Shown in pieces: positions 35,471 through 45,800 of a DNA stretch of 64,000 nt. Made by a program: the position numbers and the translations under genes. The stretch is from Populus alba (taxonomy: Eukaryota > Streptophyta > Magnoliopsida > Malpighiales > Salicaceae). Numbering within the stretch: the first letter of the stretch is position 1; each line of letters starts with the position of its first letter. The stretch is taken from assembly GCF_005239225.2 (NCBI RefSeq), contig NC_133284.1:36222758-36286757 (forward strand), written 5' to 3'. The notes below the pieces were generated by a model, which saw only the letters and a list, made by a program, of their open reading frames with translations, was not told the origin of the DNA and did not search any database.

Positions 35471-38469
35471 TTACAAAATCAATGCAGTGTTCATCGTATT
35501 TTTCTTTGAACTGCAAAATGACTGAAGATATTTTTCATCAATTGTGCCAAAACCAGATAGTTTGATACCGAAAGCTTCTAGCCTACGGATATCACGTGGA
35601 ATAGGAGATTGCCAAAGACCATCCCACCAAGCTGGAGGGAGAAGTGGCGTGTAAGCACATTGGTTGGACTGGTTTTGGCAACTCAAAGGACCAGCAAACC
35701 TGTTCCAAACATGTCCCCAGCCAACCTGTAACCTTAAACCATCTGCTAGCAAATTACTTTGGAAGCTGCTTAAGAACGAAAAACTGGAACCATTAGAGTT
35801 TTCTCCTGCAAAGAGAAATAACCATCAAGTTACAGAAGAGTTTATGTTGAAGGATGGCCCAAATAAATGTGTTAGACAGAGGAATCATGAGTAAAAGAAT
35901 ACCAAGGTGGTTGGCCGCGGCCAGTGCTGCAATTAACTGAGCATATGTAGTCCCAACGCGCCTGTGAGCCCCAGAAACAATAGCATGTTTCGCCCGTGAA
36001 GCAAGGAAGAAGTCCACAAATGCAACCCATCTGGGTGCAGGGCCCCAATCCTTTACCCTAAATTCTATACTACGGGATGTATTAACAGCACGGGAGATAT
36101 TTCCTTGGAAATGCCTATAATCAAAATGGAGAACCTGAAAAGGTACATCTGAATGAGATCACATGAAATGGAAGGTTTTAAACAATTGAAAGATGCTATC
36201 TCAAGACTCAAGATTTTGAATCAACTCCATCAGTAGTAGTGCAATTAACCACGCATGTATAATCCCAACACACCTCCGGAGCAATAAAGGTTCGAAACCT
36301 TTATTGTTCAATTATCAGCATCAGAGGAGGTGAGTATGTATAACAAAAGGTTAACACTTTAATAAGGTTAAGCTGATTATTGAACAATAAAGGTTTCGAA
36401 AGAACATGAATAGATGACATGTATTCTAATATCACGAGTGAAGAATTGCCATTGACAACATGATCTGACGTAGTGAGTTAATTACCTCTGCAAATTCACT
36501 TATGTTTGGAAGAATGCTTTTTACAAAAGAAGGGGTATCTGTTACTAAAACCACTCTAGGTCTTGAAATCTGGTGCAGCTTGCGCAGAGCTCTCCTGATG
36601 CAGTTCAATGCAGCCCGTGGAGCTCTCACAGACCTGCAATATAGGACCCAACTCATGTAATGACACTAATCAGTTCAAAATTCAAATTATATCCCAAGTA
36701 CATCAAGATAATTCTTGGCATCCGAAGAATATCTTTTTGTCTGCATGCATACAAATATTTGTGTCTGTGTCTTTTTGATTTGTGCATATTAACATACATG
36801 GCATATTTCTGTCTTTTGAAGAAGAATTTCCAATTTCATGGTCGACAGTGTTACGAAAATCATTTGTTTTTTTTCGAATCCATGTTACTTAAGCAAAATC
36901 CACACTAATTGTATGCACATATATCTTTGTTTTTGCTCAGGCAAAAATTGTAGATGATGCATCTCTGTTTTCAAGTTGCAGTTTATCACGTGATTGCTTA
37001 TCTGAGGGACTTCCAGATGCACCAAAATAAGCCATTGTGAAAAAAAAAAAACCACTTACTAATGATCATTAAACACTACATTTAGCTCAAATAATGTAGT
37101 ACTCAGTTAAAGCTTTAGCGGTGATTCCAGAGCAAATCTTTTCCGAGCAACAATTATCTTATCAATCATAATGGGTTAAGCCTGCATGTCTTCCGATTCA
37201 GGAGTTCACAAACAGTTCTTTAGCAATACCTGTTCATAAGCATCCGCATGTGCAAAGAAATATCAGGATCCACCCCATCATGAAGAACCCAATTGACCAC
37301 TTCCTCAACATTTTCTGAAGGCGATATCAGAATCCTCATCAGCTCCCCAAAAACATTTGGGCGCGCCTGGAGTTGTTCAGGCTGTCCAAACAATTTAAAA
37401 GCAACATTCCTCATCTCAGGGTGTACATTCTTCAAGAAAAATTGACTGGCCACAGCATCAGTTGTGTTCTGAAACCTGCAGTCCAGTAGTTAGTAATCAA
37501 CTAATAGCACCAAGAATGAGTAAATAAATATCAAAAGAAATTCTCATTTTACCATATGATAGGTTGGTCCCATTTCCTCCAATTGCTACAAAGCACATTG
37601 GTTTTCGTTGGCTTCCCAAAATCATCAATCCTCATAACCAAATGCCTTTGATAACTCTTTACGCAACCATTTCTTCTCCACAGATGCTTAACTTCTTGCA
37701 TCGTAAAGGAATGATTTGAATACGAAATATAATCCCCAAAAGGATACTTACCCCTGAAGGATAAAAGTAAAGTAAAACATCAATCACCACACCAACAATA
37801 CAAGTCACTGGTGATAATTTTGACAGCAAAAAGAAAGGGTAAGTAAGGCTTGAGAGAGAAAGAACCCATAATATGCCTGGTTTGTCCAATGATCAGCGAA
37901 CGATTCAGCATTACGCTCAATGCTGCAGCAGTCAAGATCTTGTACATTTCATTCCCTAAACCTGCCTCCGATGCTTTCGCCAAGACAAAACCGTGTCTGC
38001 AAAACTGCTCTGCTGGAAGATCTCGCACTCTTGAAGCCCCTGAAACCAACAAACAAAGCCACCCAAATTCGTTGCAGCAATTTTTCAACAAAATATAAAT
38101 AAATAAATCTCAAGAAACAGATACTGTACCGTTTGAGTCGAAGTGGTCGGCGATAATGTTTCTGACCCTAAGACTCTCTTTCCACACACGGTCTCCTTTG
38201 AGGTTCTCGCCCATTTCTTCAACAGTAGCGCACGATTTCGCTCCTCCTCCTCCTCCTCCTCCAATATTTCTCGCAATCACCGGTCCCACGGAGGAGCTTG
38301 AGTTCGATTCTTCTTTGATATTTGGGAGAAAGCGAGTAGGTTCAGGTGGATCAACGGATTTCAAAGTGAGAATTAGCAAGCCTAATCCAGTGAAAATGGC
38401 GATTACAATGAGAAGAGAGTGTACGGTCACTCTTCTCCTCCTTGATCCATGATAGTAATAATGCTTCAT
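35471..38469 (-). CDS. Type II membrane protein, putative glycosyltransferase (At5g12260-like)
   Basis: Seven exons splice cleanly to 554 residues: 38130-38469, 37877-38039, 37553-37753, 37230-37475, 36486-36633, 35903-36134 and 35471-35805. The start MKHYYYHGSRRRR is followed by one membrane helix at about residues 16-37 (VHSLLIVIAIFTGLGLLILT), the topology of Golgi enzymes. A Gly run lies near residue 70. The lumenal part carries conserved-looking blocks: ASEAGLGNEMYKILTAAALS, PFGDYISYSNHSFTMQEVKH, DPDISLHMRMLMNR, VVLVTDTPSFVKSILP, SGAHRRVGTTYAQLIA and GWGHVWNRFAGPLSC. R-x-R and (S/T)DxxS-type blocks recall fucosyltransferase-fold enzymes, but substrate and activity are unknown. Six introns: five GT-AG; intron 2 appears to use a GC donor (AG|GCATAT). 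The family name is from memory of plant annotations, so function is tentative; the gene itself is clear. Confidence 0.88.
36229..36280 (-). repeat. Intronic duplicate of an exon 6 fragment
   Basis: Plus-strand AGTGCAATTAACCACGCATG, then TATAATCCCAACACACCT, closely resembles exon 6 at about 35925-35970 (GCTGCAATTAACTGAGCATA, TGTAGTCCCAACGCGCCT). About 45 bases align with scattered changes. It lies in the intron immediately upstream (5') of that exon and next to the compound inverted repeat. Confidence 0.7.
36282..36400. repeat. Compound inverted repeat in intron 5 of the glycosyltransferase-like gene
   Basis: 36291-36319 and 36372-36400 are inverted copies, 28 of 29 matching, with a core GAACAATAAAGGTTTCGAA. 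In addition CAATAAAGGTT (36282-36292) pairs perfectly with AACCTTTATTG (36296-36306) around CGA. The same word therefore occurs three times in alternating orientation. Confidence 0.9.
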
Positions 38470-39381
38470 TTTTCCTCCTTATTATTATATTTTTTTATTT
38501 AATTTTTTTGATTCATCGTGATAATACTTAGGAGTTTTGGAGATCTTGAGGAAGAGGAGGAGCACGCTTTTGTCGGTGGGACTGGGTGGCTGTGGCTGTG
38601 GCTGTGGCTGTGCTCTGTTATTGTATTGTTTTTTTTTTTCCTGGATACGCGCTTAACTGCTAACTGATAAGATGAACTCAGATTGAAATTAATTACAATA
38701 TTTTTCAACTTTTTATTACAAAATCTTTCTTAAAAAAGAAAAGAAAAGAAAAAACTCTTTTTTTTTATTATAATCTATAATGATTAATGGAAATAAGTGA
38801 CTTCAGCGTATTCATTTTACATCAACCTATCACAAATCACTAATGTAGTCAAAATGTTGTAGGTACAAAATTTGAAAAAAAAAACTTAAAAATAATTATT
38901 TTTAATATTTTTAGATATTATTGATATACTAATATTAAAAATAATTAAAAAATATTATTTTAATTTGGCTATTTTTTTAATCTATGATTTGTACAACAAA
39001 TTTTAACACATATCATTTTTACATATCAATAAAGAGAATAAAGAGATTATTAAGGTGAAGAGGAATAGAAAGAGTATTTAGAGTGTTGAAAGATAAAAGA
39101 GGATGTATTTTTTATAAATATAATATTATTTTTAATTATTTAATGATATTAACAAACCATATAATTATAAGATTTCACTAATAATAGTTGAGTTTCTTTT
39201 AATTATCTTCAAATTTAATTATCCAGTAATAAATGTTAGATTTTTTTTTTCTTCAGTTCTTTCTTCATTATAGTAATTTTCTCTACAGTTTTTCGCTCTG
39301 GCATCCTTTTTTGAGTGCATGAAACAAAGATGAAATCAATTCAATTGTTCAAAAGATATCAATGAAGAGGCAATATATGAT
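38470..39381. other. 5' flank of the glycosyltransferase-like gene
   Basis: The minus-strand leader side includes a GTGGCT hexamer repeat (about four units, 38588-38612). Beyond it the DNA is AT-rich with no exon. Regulatory elements could not be assigned. Confidence 0.45.
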
Positions 39382-40542
39382 GTTCGGAGTTTATTTAATT
39401 AATATGATTTAAATAAATATGGATGAATGAAAAATTAATTTTAAAGAATTCTTAATTTTTTTACTTAAAAAACTTTTAATTTTTATAGATTTAATTCTTA
39501 ATTTATAATGGATAGTCAAAAATTGATAATGATGATAATTAATATATATTAATTTTTTAATTTTTAATTTTTCAAAATTCATTATAAAAATATGTGAAGG
39601 GATAGTTTTCAGATTTCTTCAAACTATTTTTAACCTCATTTTTAGTATTTTTATTCTCTTTTATGCTTTGGTTTTTTTTCTTTCAAATCTAGGACTTAGT
39701 TTCATATTTTGTTGAGAGATATTTGAGTTTTTTTTGTTCAAATACATTATTTATAAGTGCATCTAAACTAAGATAATGTTGTGAAATTTTGAAAGATATA
39801 TTGCAAACATCCTAGTTGTATAAGTGAAAAGCAATAAAGTTTTAAGAACAAATTATTCATCCTTGATGTTATAACCCATTTTTGGGTCCCCACAAAAATA
39901 AATAAAATAAATAGCCAAAGGAGGTTAGAAAAATAACGAAAGGCAGAAGCACTCAGAAGATGGTCAGAAAATTGGTCAAGGAGTATAAAAATACAAAGAT
40001 TGGATTTTTGACAGTATATTCTTGAAGGATGAAAGCCCTATTGAGAAGGAAAATTTGAATTTTGAGGAGAAAAGCCCAAATTTGGATGTTTATGGACTTA
40101 ATTGGATTTTTTTGAATTTATAGAAGATTTGATTGCAAGAAAATTGATTTTTAAGTCAATTTGGGCTTTAATTAGAAGAAATTTAAGTTCTGGGGCCAAA
40201 ATATATTTTTTAGGAATTTATTAGGTCAAATCAGGGGCTTAAATGCATAAATATTGAAGTTTAATGGCCAATTAGGGACTTAATTGTGAAAATACGAAAC
40301 CAGGGACCAATTTGGAGAAGGCGCAAAGATAGAGGGGGCTGTTTGGAATTGATTCAGGGGCTTAATTGAAGAAATTGGAAGTTTATTGATCAATTAGGGG
40401 TTTAATTGTGAAAATCAGAGGCTAAGGACCAAAGTGAAAAATGCGGCCAACTATAGGGGTAGGGACCGAATTTGGCAAGGACGCAATTGAATTTTATTCT
40501 TAAAATTGGAAGTCGCTGTGCATGCACCATTTCCTTGCATTT

Positions 40543-40712
40543 TACTGTTCAAGTGAAATATAATTCACTTGAACAGTGAAATGCTAATTCACTGTTCATA
40601 TCAAATATAATTCATGTGAACAGTGAAATGCTAATTCACTGTGCATATCAAATATAATTTTCGTGAACAGTGAAATGCTATTCACTGTTCATATCCGACA
40701 TAATTCACTGTT
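40543..40712 (+). repeat. 47 bp tandem repeat of palindromic units upstream of the LTR TATA box
   Basis: GAACAGTGAAATGCTA recurs at 40571, 40618 and 40665, exactly 47 bases apart. Where the unit is best preserved (40571-40597) it contains the inverted repeat GAACAGTGAA / TTCACTGTTC around a 7-base spacer; the other copies are imperfect. Partial units flank the array. Confidence 0.85.
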
Positions 40713-40785
40713 CACATGAGGCCCGCCTGGACAGCCGCTCCCCGACCCGCTCCTTGGCTCCACGGTGAAGCCACGCCCACTGGCT

Positions 40786-40795
40786 CTATAAATAG
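40786..40795 (+). promoter_or_regulatory. TATA box of the solo LTR
   Basis: CTATAAATAG sits in a GC-rich context (about 40715-40800) that contrasts with the AT-rich surroundings, as expected of an LTR core promoter. Transcription would start about 25-35 bases downstream, near 40820. A donor-like CGCAG|GTAACT lies at 41160-41166. Confidence 0.65.
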
Positions 40796-41236
40796 CGCCC
40801 AACCCAGCACACCGAGGGAGGAGAAGAAAAAGAAGAGGGAACCGAAAGGGGGAGAAAAGGACACACAAAGTCGGACGAAAACCAGCCATTACTGTCCAGT
40901 TTTCCTGCAACCAGCTTTTTTTTCTCTTTCCCTCTCCACCGTTGGCCCTCATCAACCACCACCATCCAGGCCGCCACCACCAGCATCTCCACGAAGCTAC
41001 TACAGAGATAGGAGAGCTTGGTTGACAAAAGGAGTAAAGGCAACCAAAGAGAAGAACACAGAAGCAGCAGAGAAGAGGAAGAGCCAACCTTCGGTCAGCA
41101 ACCGCCAGCAAAACCACCACCAGCACCACTGTCAGCTCCTTTACCCAAGCTCATCGTCGCAGGTAACTCTTCTCCTTTATCCCGTATTCGTCTTCTTGCA
41201 TGTAGAATGTGCACTGTGCACGTTCTGCAAGTAAGA

Positions 41237-41286
41237 AATTAATTAGCTGGTTACTGTGCAGGGGCACAGTGACCAGCTAATTAATT
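41237..41286 (+). repeat. 23 bp-stem hairpin in the transcribed part of the solo LTR
   Basis: 41237-41259 (core TTAGCTGGTTACTGTGC) pairs with 41264-41286 with 22 of 23 matches and a 4-base loop; in RNA the mismatch (A versus G) would affect one position only. A second hairpin, GGTTACTGTGCA (41320-41331) with TGCACAGTAACC (41334-41345), is perfect with a 2-base loop. Further GGTTACT / CAGTA(C/A)CC units continue to about 41460. Confidence 0.9.
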
Positions 41287-41808
41287 CCCCGGTTACTATG
41301 CAGGTCTAATTAATTACCAGGTTACTGTGCAGGTGCACAGTAACCACCTAATTAACAAACGGGTACTGTGCTCATGTACAGTACCCCCGGTTACTATTTG
41401 TGTACAGTACCCCCGTTACTATTTGTGTGCAGTAACCCGTTACTGTACTCATGTGCAGCCCTGATTCCTATTGTTTCGGGCTGGAATATCAGCCCAGCCC
41501 AGTTGGTTGGACTGAGTCCAGCCCTGTAGAAAGTAGGCTTGTTTTATTTCGAGCCGATTTCGGCCCAGTCCCCTTTTGGGCCGGGTCCGGTCTAGTAAAA
41601 AATTTTAAATTTAAAAAAAAAAACTTTCAAAAAAATATGTGATTTTCTGTAATTTTATTACTGGGTTTTGATCAATATTGGTTTGTATTTTTATACTGTA
41701 AAGATACAAATTCGGTATTAAAATACCCGGTTTTCGTCAACAAAAAATATTTATTAAAAAAAAATGTTTTTGTTTTCATGCATACGGCCAATACCCTAAC
41801 ATGTTTTG

Positions 41809-41815
<7 letters not shown>

Positions 41816-41862
<47 letters not shown>
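41816..41862. repeat. AT microsatellite within the solo LTR
   Basis: Perfect AT run of about 23 units. Open frames through it encode Ile-Tyr repeats and are not genes. Confidence 0.95.
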
Positions 41863-41864
<2 letters not shown>

Positions 41865-42668
41865 ACAAAAATATTGGAAGTTTTAAAAATGTGTTTTTCG
41901 CATGGATTTCCTAAACATAAAAAAAAATTGTTTTCTTGCATATCTGGATTTTACAACATGTTTGTAAAACTCCAAAGGGTATTGGCCAATATTCCAAAAA
42001 CTATAAAAATCTTATTTTGGGGGAATTCATTTATTATTCACCGCTAATATTTGGATAAAGAAATCCTTAAAGGACGAATATCCAAAATATTATTGGGAGC
42101 AATAAATCCGCACACATTCTTGAAAGAAGCCTTGATTATAATCGAGGACATTTCAAAATTTAATTTTTTTTTTATTATTATTCCACGATTTATGAGTCGC
42201 AAACCCTTGAAATACTAAGGGAAAAATGAGCTTTCAAAGCACATGGAATCTCCTTAGATTTCTATCCAAAATCAATTGACGAGTCTAGAAAATACCAACA
42301 CCATAGCAATTATAAAGCAAACTAAACACCAAGCAGCTTACCTTAGGTAGGGCGTACTAGGGGTGCTAATACCTTCCCTTTACGCAACCAGTACCTTGCC
42401 TTAGAATCTCTGAAAGACCAGTTAGGGTTCCTAGTGACCAAAATACTAGGTGGCGACTCCAAAGAACCAAATCCGCAAATCAGTAAAACAAAACGAAAGT
42501 CGCCAGTCGAATGTCGCAAAACAAATTCTTTTTGTTATTTTTTAGGGGTGCGACACTTGACAACAACAAAAGTTTCATTCCTTTAAAGTGCTTTAACAAG
42601 TAAGTACCATTTTTTATTTTAATTTAAGTATTTTTATTTTTATTATTAGTTTGCATGTTAGGATTTTG

Positions 42669-42671
<3 letters not shown>

Positions 42672-42715
<44 letters not shown>
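42672..42715. repeat. TA microsatellite within the 5' copia LTR
   Basis: Perfect TA run of about 22 units. The right LTR has only a few TA units at the matching place (about 48475), so it expanded after element insertion. Confidence 0.9.
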
Positions 42716-42720
<5 letters not shown>

Positions 42721-42893
42721 GTTTAAGTATATGCTTAGCATGCATGCTAGTATTTTTTTTATTATATTTATAATGAAAGCATGTTTGTCTTGAATAATTT
42801 TTTATGTTTTGTATTTCTTATTATGATAAATTAAACATCCTTACTCACTAGTATAATATAATACAACATATTTTGACAACAATCTTAAGGCTT

Positions 42894-45800
42894 ATACACA
42901 CACTCACTTTGCATAGTTTGTCTCGTGGAAAATAATAATAATAATAATAATTAATTGTGAAAAAGGTTTTTAATTTTTTTAAAATTTAAGTTATAATTTA
43001 AATTTTTTTAATTTTCTATATTCTCATATATAGATTTAATTTTAATTTTATATGCTTTAATCTATAACTTTTGATTTCTTATAATCCCTCTCTCTCTTTT
43101 TTTTTTTTGTATAAAAGGTTGTTGTATATCTTTGTTTTAAAGTTATAATTTATATTTTAAAATTGTTTTTCATACTTCAACAATTATCTCATTGGTTATT
43201 GTTCTTATATATTTTATTGTTCAAATATATAGAAAGTTAGTATGTTGAAGTCTAGAAAGTTCTATATAAGAAAATTAAGTTTTAAACGGAATTGTTTGTG
43301 ACTTCTTCAATCTCTCTTATCAATTTATTTAGTCAGAATATTATTCACACAATATAATTTTTATATACGATGCAATTCACATATGAAATAGTGATAATTG
43401 AACAAAATTACAATGAACAAAATAAAGCTTAACTTAGTAACCCAAATGACTATTGATTTTATCTTGCATATTTTAAATATTGTTATTTTTTCAGTTGCTT
43501 TATTACAAGTTTTTTTTTTTCATTACTTGCTTATTATGGAGTTGAAAATATTTATTGATAAATATTATTGGTAATATTTTATAAATTATATAATGTGTTC
43601 TCTTCAAGATTTGGTTGTGTCAACTAGTGTTACTTTGACAAATACCACTTCGACAGTGAGGATTCCACCATCACCTTTTCAACATGGTGAGAAACTTGAA
43701 AAGTTCAATGGATTGAGCTTTAAGATGTGGCGGTAAAAGATTTTTTTTTATCTGACCACCTTGAACTTGTAAAAATTCTTAACTAAGAAACCACTAAAAT
43801 CATCATAAAATGAATTTGACCCTACTACTATGGTGGTTGTAGATGCAAGGAATCATACTAATTTCATGTGCAAGAACTACATCTTGAATGAGTTAGATAA
43901 TATGATTTATGATGTGTATAGTTCAATTAAGAGTATAAAAGTATTATAGGAAGCTTTAGACAAAAAGTACAAAGCTGAAGATGCTAGCATGAAGAAACTT
44001 ATAGTGGATAGATTTTAGATTTCAAGATGGTTGATTCAATAACCAAAATGAGCCAAATTTAAGAGTTTCAGCTCATCTTGTATGATATAAATATTGGAGG
44101 TATATCTTTAAGTGAGTCATTACAAGAGGCTGCAATAATTAAAAAATTATCACCATCTTTAAATGACTTCAACAACTATCTTAAGCATAAGCTCAAGAAG
44201 ATGGGAATTGAAGACCTCATTTTGAGGTTTAGGATACAATAGGAAAATAAGTTATCCAAATAAAAAGCCAACTCTTTGGTGCCCTAAAATCAAATGTTGT
44301 GGAACAAGAGGTAAAATGTCACAAAAAAAATAAAAATGCTTGATGTGAAAAGGGAAGGAATTGCTAAGAAGTTCAATGGAAAATGTTTTATTTGCAACAA
44401 GACTAAGCATCTAGTTAAAGATTGCAGAAATATAGGTTAGCGTAGAGACCCTAAAAAAATTGCTTAAACCAATATCATCGGGGTTGATCACTTCATTAAT
44501 GAAATTTCAGAAACAAACATGTCTTATGTTGTTTCTGAAGCCAACTTGATTAGTAATCCTAAGAATAATGGGTTGATACTAATGTTATAAGACATGTATG
44601 CGTTGATAAGAGGATGTTTTCCTCTTACAAAAAAGTGGATGAAAAAATCTATACATGGAGAACTTATAAATCCACATGGTACTAAGTGTTGAAAATGTCA
44701 TACTAAAAATGACCTCCTCACCCTTAATATGAATTGTATGTTACTATTATTAGAAAAAAACTTAGTGTCTAACTCATTGTTGAGAAAAAATATTTTAAGA
44801 TTGTTTTTTAGAGTGATAAATGTATATTCACTAAGAATGATATATTTGCAGGAAAAAGATATCTCTGTGATGACTTATTTAAAATGAATGTAATGATTGT
44901 TGTAACCATTGATGAAAATAACAATAATAATAAGATTGTTTATTCTTCTTATTTGTTTCAATTTTGTGATGTGTGGCATGACAAGTTATGTCATGTGAAT
45001 TGTAATTCTATGAAAATGTTAACAAACCATGAATTATTACAAAGAATGATTTTTGAGAAAAATCATAAGTGTAAAATTTGTGTAGAATCAAAATTCACAA
45101 AACATTCTTTTCAAACAATTGAAAAAATTAGTGGACCTCTAGACTTAATTCACTCATATATTGGTAATTTAAAGTTTGTGCAAATGAGAGGTGAAAAAAA
45201 GTATCATATTACTTTTATAGATAATTGCATAAGGTATTGTTATACTTATTTGTTTATGAGCAAAGATAAAACTCTTAAAATGTTTAAACACTATAAGAAC
45301 AAAGTTGAAAATAAACTTAATAAGAAGATAAAAATAATATAAAGTGATAAAGGTGGAGAATACGAAGCATTATTTAGTGAATTATATTTTTAAAATGATA
45401 TTATCCACCAAACTAATGACGTTACAGAACATAAAAACTAAACATTAAAATAAACGATGAATATCATGTTGATAAGTTTTGGTGAACCTCAAAATCGAGG
45501 GGGATTTTTAATTGTCAATTATATACATAACAATGCACCCAAAAAAAGAAGAAGTTAAAATAGACACTATATGAATTGTGAAAAGGTAGAAGACCTTCCT
45601 ACAAATATCTCAAAGCATAATTATGAATTGTATTTTTATTGGACATGTATATAATAGTAGTGCATATCAATTTCTTCTAAACAAGTTAAGCATTAAGGAT
45701 ATTTATCCTAATACTATTATAAAATCAAAGAATACTACATTCTTTAAAAATATGTTTCCATTGAAAGAAATAAGAGAAAATCATTCACTTAAAAAAACAA

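Larger units (their letters stand above)
39867..42555 (+). mobile_element. Solo LTR (2.69 kb) nested in the copia LTR
   Basis: It begins TGTTATAACCCATTTTTGGG and ends GGGGTGCGACA, the TG...CA form of an LTR. The flanking 5 bp CTTGA occurs at 39862-39866 and 42556-42560. Removing the insertion and one CTTGA restores the continuity seen in the undisrupted right copia LTR (...CAACAACAAAAG). No internal coding region accompanies it, so it is a recombined solo LTR of a large, probably Ty3/gypsy, element. Its own open frames (40689-41234 region) are shadows. Confidence 0.85.
39382..42893 (+). mobile_element. 5' LTR of Ty1/copia element, interrupted by a solo LTR
   Basis: 39382-39866 and 42556-42893 together match, in order, the right-hand repeat at about 47972-48709. 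Shared phrases are TTAATTCTTAATTTAT, TATTCTCTTTTATGCTTTG, ATCTAAACTAAG, then after the insertion CAACAACAAAAGTTT, CCTTTAAAGTGCTT, GCATGCTAGTATT, GAAAGCATGTTTGTCTT and ATAATACAACATA. Without the insertion the copy is about 823 bp. The start TGTTCGG and end ACAACA are the likely TG...CA edges. Edges are approximate to a few bases. Confidence 0.7.

Noticed and set aside
40689..41242. Long open frames on both strands in a GC-rich patch
   Set aside because: They lie in the promoter and leader of the solo LTR; compositional artefacts.
41672..42047. Frames with Ile-Tyr repeats
   Set aside because: Produced by the AT microsatellite at 41816-41862.
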